Below are positions 62,025 to 64,000 of a DNA stretch of 64,000 bases, piece by piece. The notes below the pieces were generated by a model. The model was not told where the DNA came from. It saw nothing but the letters and a program-made list of their open reading frames with translations, and did not search any database. Position 1 is the first letter of the stretch. Every line of letters starts with the position of its first letter. The stretch comes from Rhodobacteraceae bacterium LMO-JJ12 (GTDB lineage Bacteria > Pseudomonadota > Alphaproteobacteria > Rhodobacterales > Rhodobacteraceae). The position numbers and the translations under genes are program-made. The stretch covers positions 677,001-741,000 of the forward strand of contig JAKGBX010000002.1 of the NCBI GenBank assembly GCA_021555075.1, read 5' to 3'.

Positions 62025-63535
62025 AGCGGTTTGTTGCGCTGGCGGCGGCGCTTTTGACTTTTTCGTCAGTGGCTTGGGCCAATACAGATGCGCTTTACCA
62101 AGAGTATTGCGCCGAGTGTCATGGTGCCGAGCGGTTGGGCGGGGTTGGCCCGGCGTTGATCCCGGAAGCTTTGGGGCGGATGCGCGGGCCAAAGATTGTT
62201 GATGTGATTTTGAACGGGCGTCCATCGAGTGAAATGATGGGCTTTGGCGATCAGATCTCGCCTGCGCAGGCCGAGGAACTGGCCGAGTATTTGAAGGTAC
62301 CGCTGGAGGTGGTGCCGGATTGGCCGGTGGCCGAGATTGACGCCACGCGGGTGGTGAATGAGGATTATACGGCGGTTGATGCACCGGTGTTTGAGGCGGA
62401 CCCGCTGAACCTGATCCTGATTGAGGAAATGGCGGATCATTCGTTCAGCATTGTGGATGGCGACAGTTTTGAGGTGATCCATCGGTTTGAAGCACCCTTT
62501 GCGGTGCATGGGGCGCCGAAGTTCAGCGCCGATGGGCGGTTTGTCTATGTTATGTCGCGCGATGGCTGGGTGCAGAAATACGATATCTGGGGGCTTCAGG
62601 AGGTGGTGCGGGTGCGCGCGGGCCTTAACAGCCGCAACATCGCGCTGAGTCATGATGGCAAATGGTTGGCGGTGGCGAACTATCTGCCAAATACGCTGAG
62701 CATCCTGTCGGCAGACGATCTGAGCGCGGCGATTGTGCATGAGATCAAGGGCAAGGACGGTAGCCCCAGTCGGGTCTCGGCGGTCTATGCTGCGGCGCCG
62801 CGCGAGAGTTTTGTTCTGGCGTTGAAGGATGTGCCGGAGACCTGGGAAGTGTTCTACGGGGAGAACCCGCCGTTTCATGGCTTTGTGCATGACTACAGGA
62901 TCGAAGGGCCGCCCGAGGAGCGTGTGCCGTTTCCGCGCCGACGTATGATGGTCGGCGGTGTTATCGACGATTTCATCTTTGATGAGAGTTTTGAGTATGC
63001 GCTGGGCGCCAAGGCGGGTGGCGATGGCGGGGCGGTTGTGGACCTTGTGATCGGGCACAAGATTGCCGATCTGGACCTGCCGGGGCTGCCGCGTTTGGGT
63101 TCTGCTGTGATGGTTGATTATCAGGGGCGGCGGGTGATGGTGACGCCCCATCTGAGGGCCGATACGTTTTCTGTGGTGGACATGAAAACCTGGGAAACGG
63201 TGAAGCGGATCGAGACCGGGGGGCCGGGGTTCTTCATGCGCGATCACGCGGGGTCGCCTTATCTCTGGGGGGATGTGTTTTTTGGGCCGAACAAGGACAA
63301 GATGCATGTGCTTGACCGCGAAACCCTTGAAATCGTGAAGACATTGCAGCCAGTGCCAGGGGCGGCGCTGGGCCATATCGAATTTACCCGCGATGGGAAA
63401 TTTGCGCTCGTTTCGGTCTGGGAAGAGGACGGTGCGGTGATTGTCTATGACGCGACCACGCTGGAAGAGGTGCGGCGGTTGGAGATGCGCAAGCCCTTGG
63501 GGAAATACAATATCGGCAACAAGATCGGCGGCTGA
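62021..63535 (+). CDS. nirN: NirN, cd1-type dehydrogenase of heme d1 synthesis
   Basis: A protein of 504 residues with a signal peptide ending near residue 20 (VAWA), a c-heme domain (CAECH near 30-34, and GRPSSEMMGFG with an axial Met), and a d1-type propeller. It resembles NirS but lacks its active-site pattern. NirN oxidises the last propionate side chain to finish heme d1. It is unusual to find nirN ahead of nirH. Confidence 0.92.
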   Translation: MKRFVALAAALLTFSSVAWANTDALYQEYCAECHGAERLGGVGPALIPEALGRMRGPKIVDVILNGRPSSEMMGFGDQISPAQAEELAEYLKVPLEVVPDWPVAEIDATRVVNEDYTAVDAPVFEADPLNLILIEEMADHSFSIVDGDSFEVIHRFEAPFAVHGAPKFSADGRFVYVMSRDGWVQKYDIWGLQEVVRVRAGLNSRNIALSHDGKWLAVANYLPNTLSILSADDLSAAIVHEIKGKDGSPSRVSAVYAAAPRESFVLALKDVPETWEVFYGENPPFHGFVHDYRIEGPPEERVPFPRRRMMVGGVIDDFIFDESFEYALGAKAGGDGGAVVDLVIGHKIADLDLPGLPRLGSAVMVDYQGRRVMVTPHLRADTFSVVDMKTWETVKRIETGGPGFFMRDHAGSPYLWGDVFFGPNKDKMHVLDRETLEIVKTLQPVPGAALGHIEFTRDGKFALVSVWEEDGAVIVYDATTLEEVRRLEMRKPLGKYNIGNKIGG

Positions 63536-63573
63536 AGGTCCCGGCGTTCGATAGGTATATTTCAACGGCATGA

Positions 63574-63587
63574 ATGATTTAGGTCAA
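63574..63587 (-). promoter_or_regulatory. FNR/Dnr-type box upstream of nirH
   Basis: On the minus strand the site reads TTGACCTAAATCAT (TTGAC-N4-ATCAT), one base off the consensus. It lies 149 bases before the nirH start, in a 201-base gap, and suggests a separate transcript for the genes to the right. Confidence 0.55.
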
Positions 63588-63736
63588 GGCATAGCGGGGC
63601 CGGATAGGGGATTGTAGGCGCGCGAACTGGCCGAAGGCATGGCAGAGCACCTGCGCCAAGGTCGAAAAAGGCAAATAGGAAACCGGGTTCTGCACCCGCC
63701 CGATTGCAGACCTCTCTCAAGGTTGGAAGGCCGCTT

Positions 63737-64000
63737 ATGACGCTTGATGCAACTGACCGTTCGATCATTGAGACGCTTCAGGCGGGGTTGCCTCTGGTGG
63801 CTGAACCTTACGCTGAGGTGGCCGAGAGTCTGGGGCTGAGCGAGGCCGATCTTGTGGCGCGGCTTGAGGCGATGAAGGAAAGTGGCGTGATCCGCCGGAT
63901 TGCGGCGGCGCCGAACCATTACAAGTTGGGCATGACAGCGAATGGCATGACGGTTTGGGATGTGGAGGACGCGCGGATTGCCGAATTGGGGGCCATTGTC
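63737..64000 (+). CDS. nirH: Siroheme decarboxylase subunit NirH-like, N-terminal part (cut by window end)
   Basis: The first 88 residues of an AsnC-like module are visible, beginning MTLDATDRSIIETLQAG. VAESLGLSEADLVARLEAM is the winged-helix part and VIRRIAAAPNHYKLG a conserved strand. The frame runs out of the window. A partner role with NirDL and NirG is expected, with nirJ probably beyond the edge. GGAAGG precedes the ATG. Confidence 0.83.
   Translation, partial: MTLDATDRSIIETLQAGLPLVAEPYAEVAESLGLSEADLVARLEAMKESGVIRRIAAAPNHYKLGMTANGMTVWDVEDARIAELGAIV

Noticed and set aside
62066-63571. 501-codon open frame antisense to nirN
   Set aside because: It is a shadow of nirN with low-complexity His/Arg/Pro composition.
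1-64000. CRISPR arrays, rRNA genes, prophage structural genes
   Set aside because: No regularly spaced repeats, rRNA signatures or phage capsid/tail proteins were seen on either strand.

Overview
The window is high-GC alphaproteobacterial DNA, most like a marine Rhodobacteraceae (Roseobacter-group) denitrifier. The basis is codon usage, the abundance of TRAP transporters, dense ATGA-overlapped operons, and cd1-type denitrification genes with NnrR/Dnr-style control sites. No rRNA genes and no CRISPR array were seen. There is one tRNA gene, tRNA-Leu(UAA).

Layout. 1-3.8 kb: the tail of an amidohydrolase, a DadA-like amine oxidoreductase, a DUF2478 protein and an ArgE-type deacylase. 3.8-13.9 kb: a nitric oxide reductase region with a two-domain CbiX-like chelatase, nnrS, norCBQDEF, and two CRP/FNR regulators (one cysteine-free Dnr type, one FNR type with an N-terminal cysteine cluster). 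14.0-22.5 kb: a catabolic-looking operon facing an XRE-cupin regulator across twin palindromes. It encodes an FAD oxidoreductase, a TRAP transporter, an M81 peptidase, an alpha/beta hydrolase, an ornithine-cyclodeaminase-like protein and a stand-alone EctC-like enzyme. 22.6-24.4 kb: housekeeping-like genes (GFA, rhomboid, membrane protein).

24.5-36.0 kb: an apparent genomic island at the 3' end of tRNA-Leu. An 18-nt copy of the tRNA end (one mismatch) lies about 11.4 kb downstream. The island holds remnants of an IS3 element, a HerA-type ATPase and a tyrosine recombinase. It also holds intact accessory genes: a GST, a GlxA-type regulator with an isochorismatase, a LysE exporter, and a MarR-controlled RND efflux pump.

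36.3-53.7 kb: a TAXI-TRAP transporter with a universal stress protein and an aminotransferase, then aromatic catabolism. The aromatic genes comprise a gentisate branch (3-hydroxybenzoate 6-hydroxylase, gentisate dioxygenase, fumarylpyruvate hydrolase) and a hydroxycinnamate branch (feruloyl-CoA synthetase, crotonase, amidohydrolase, SDR), with two MarR regulators. 53.8-64 kb: the nitrite reductase and heme d1 locus: nirS, a NapC/NirT-type cytochrome fused to a further cytochrome domain, a cupredoxin, nirE, nirC, nirF, nirDL, nirG, nirN, and the start of nirH.

How it fits together. NirS makes NO, NorCB removes it, and NirE/C/F/DL/G/H/N build and handle heme d1. The NirT-like fusion and the cupredoxin are candidate electron carriers. 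Half-site pairs of the TTGAC/TTGAT-N4 type upstream of nnrS, norC, nirS, nirE, nirH and the FNR-type gene suggest one anaerobic/NO regulon fed by the two regulators after norF. The most unusual points are the NirT fusion, the orphan EctC operon, and the decayed tRNA-Leu island carrying HerA remnants.
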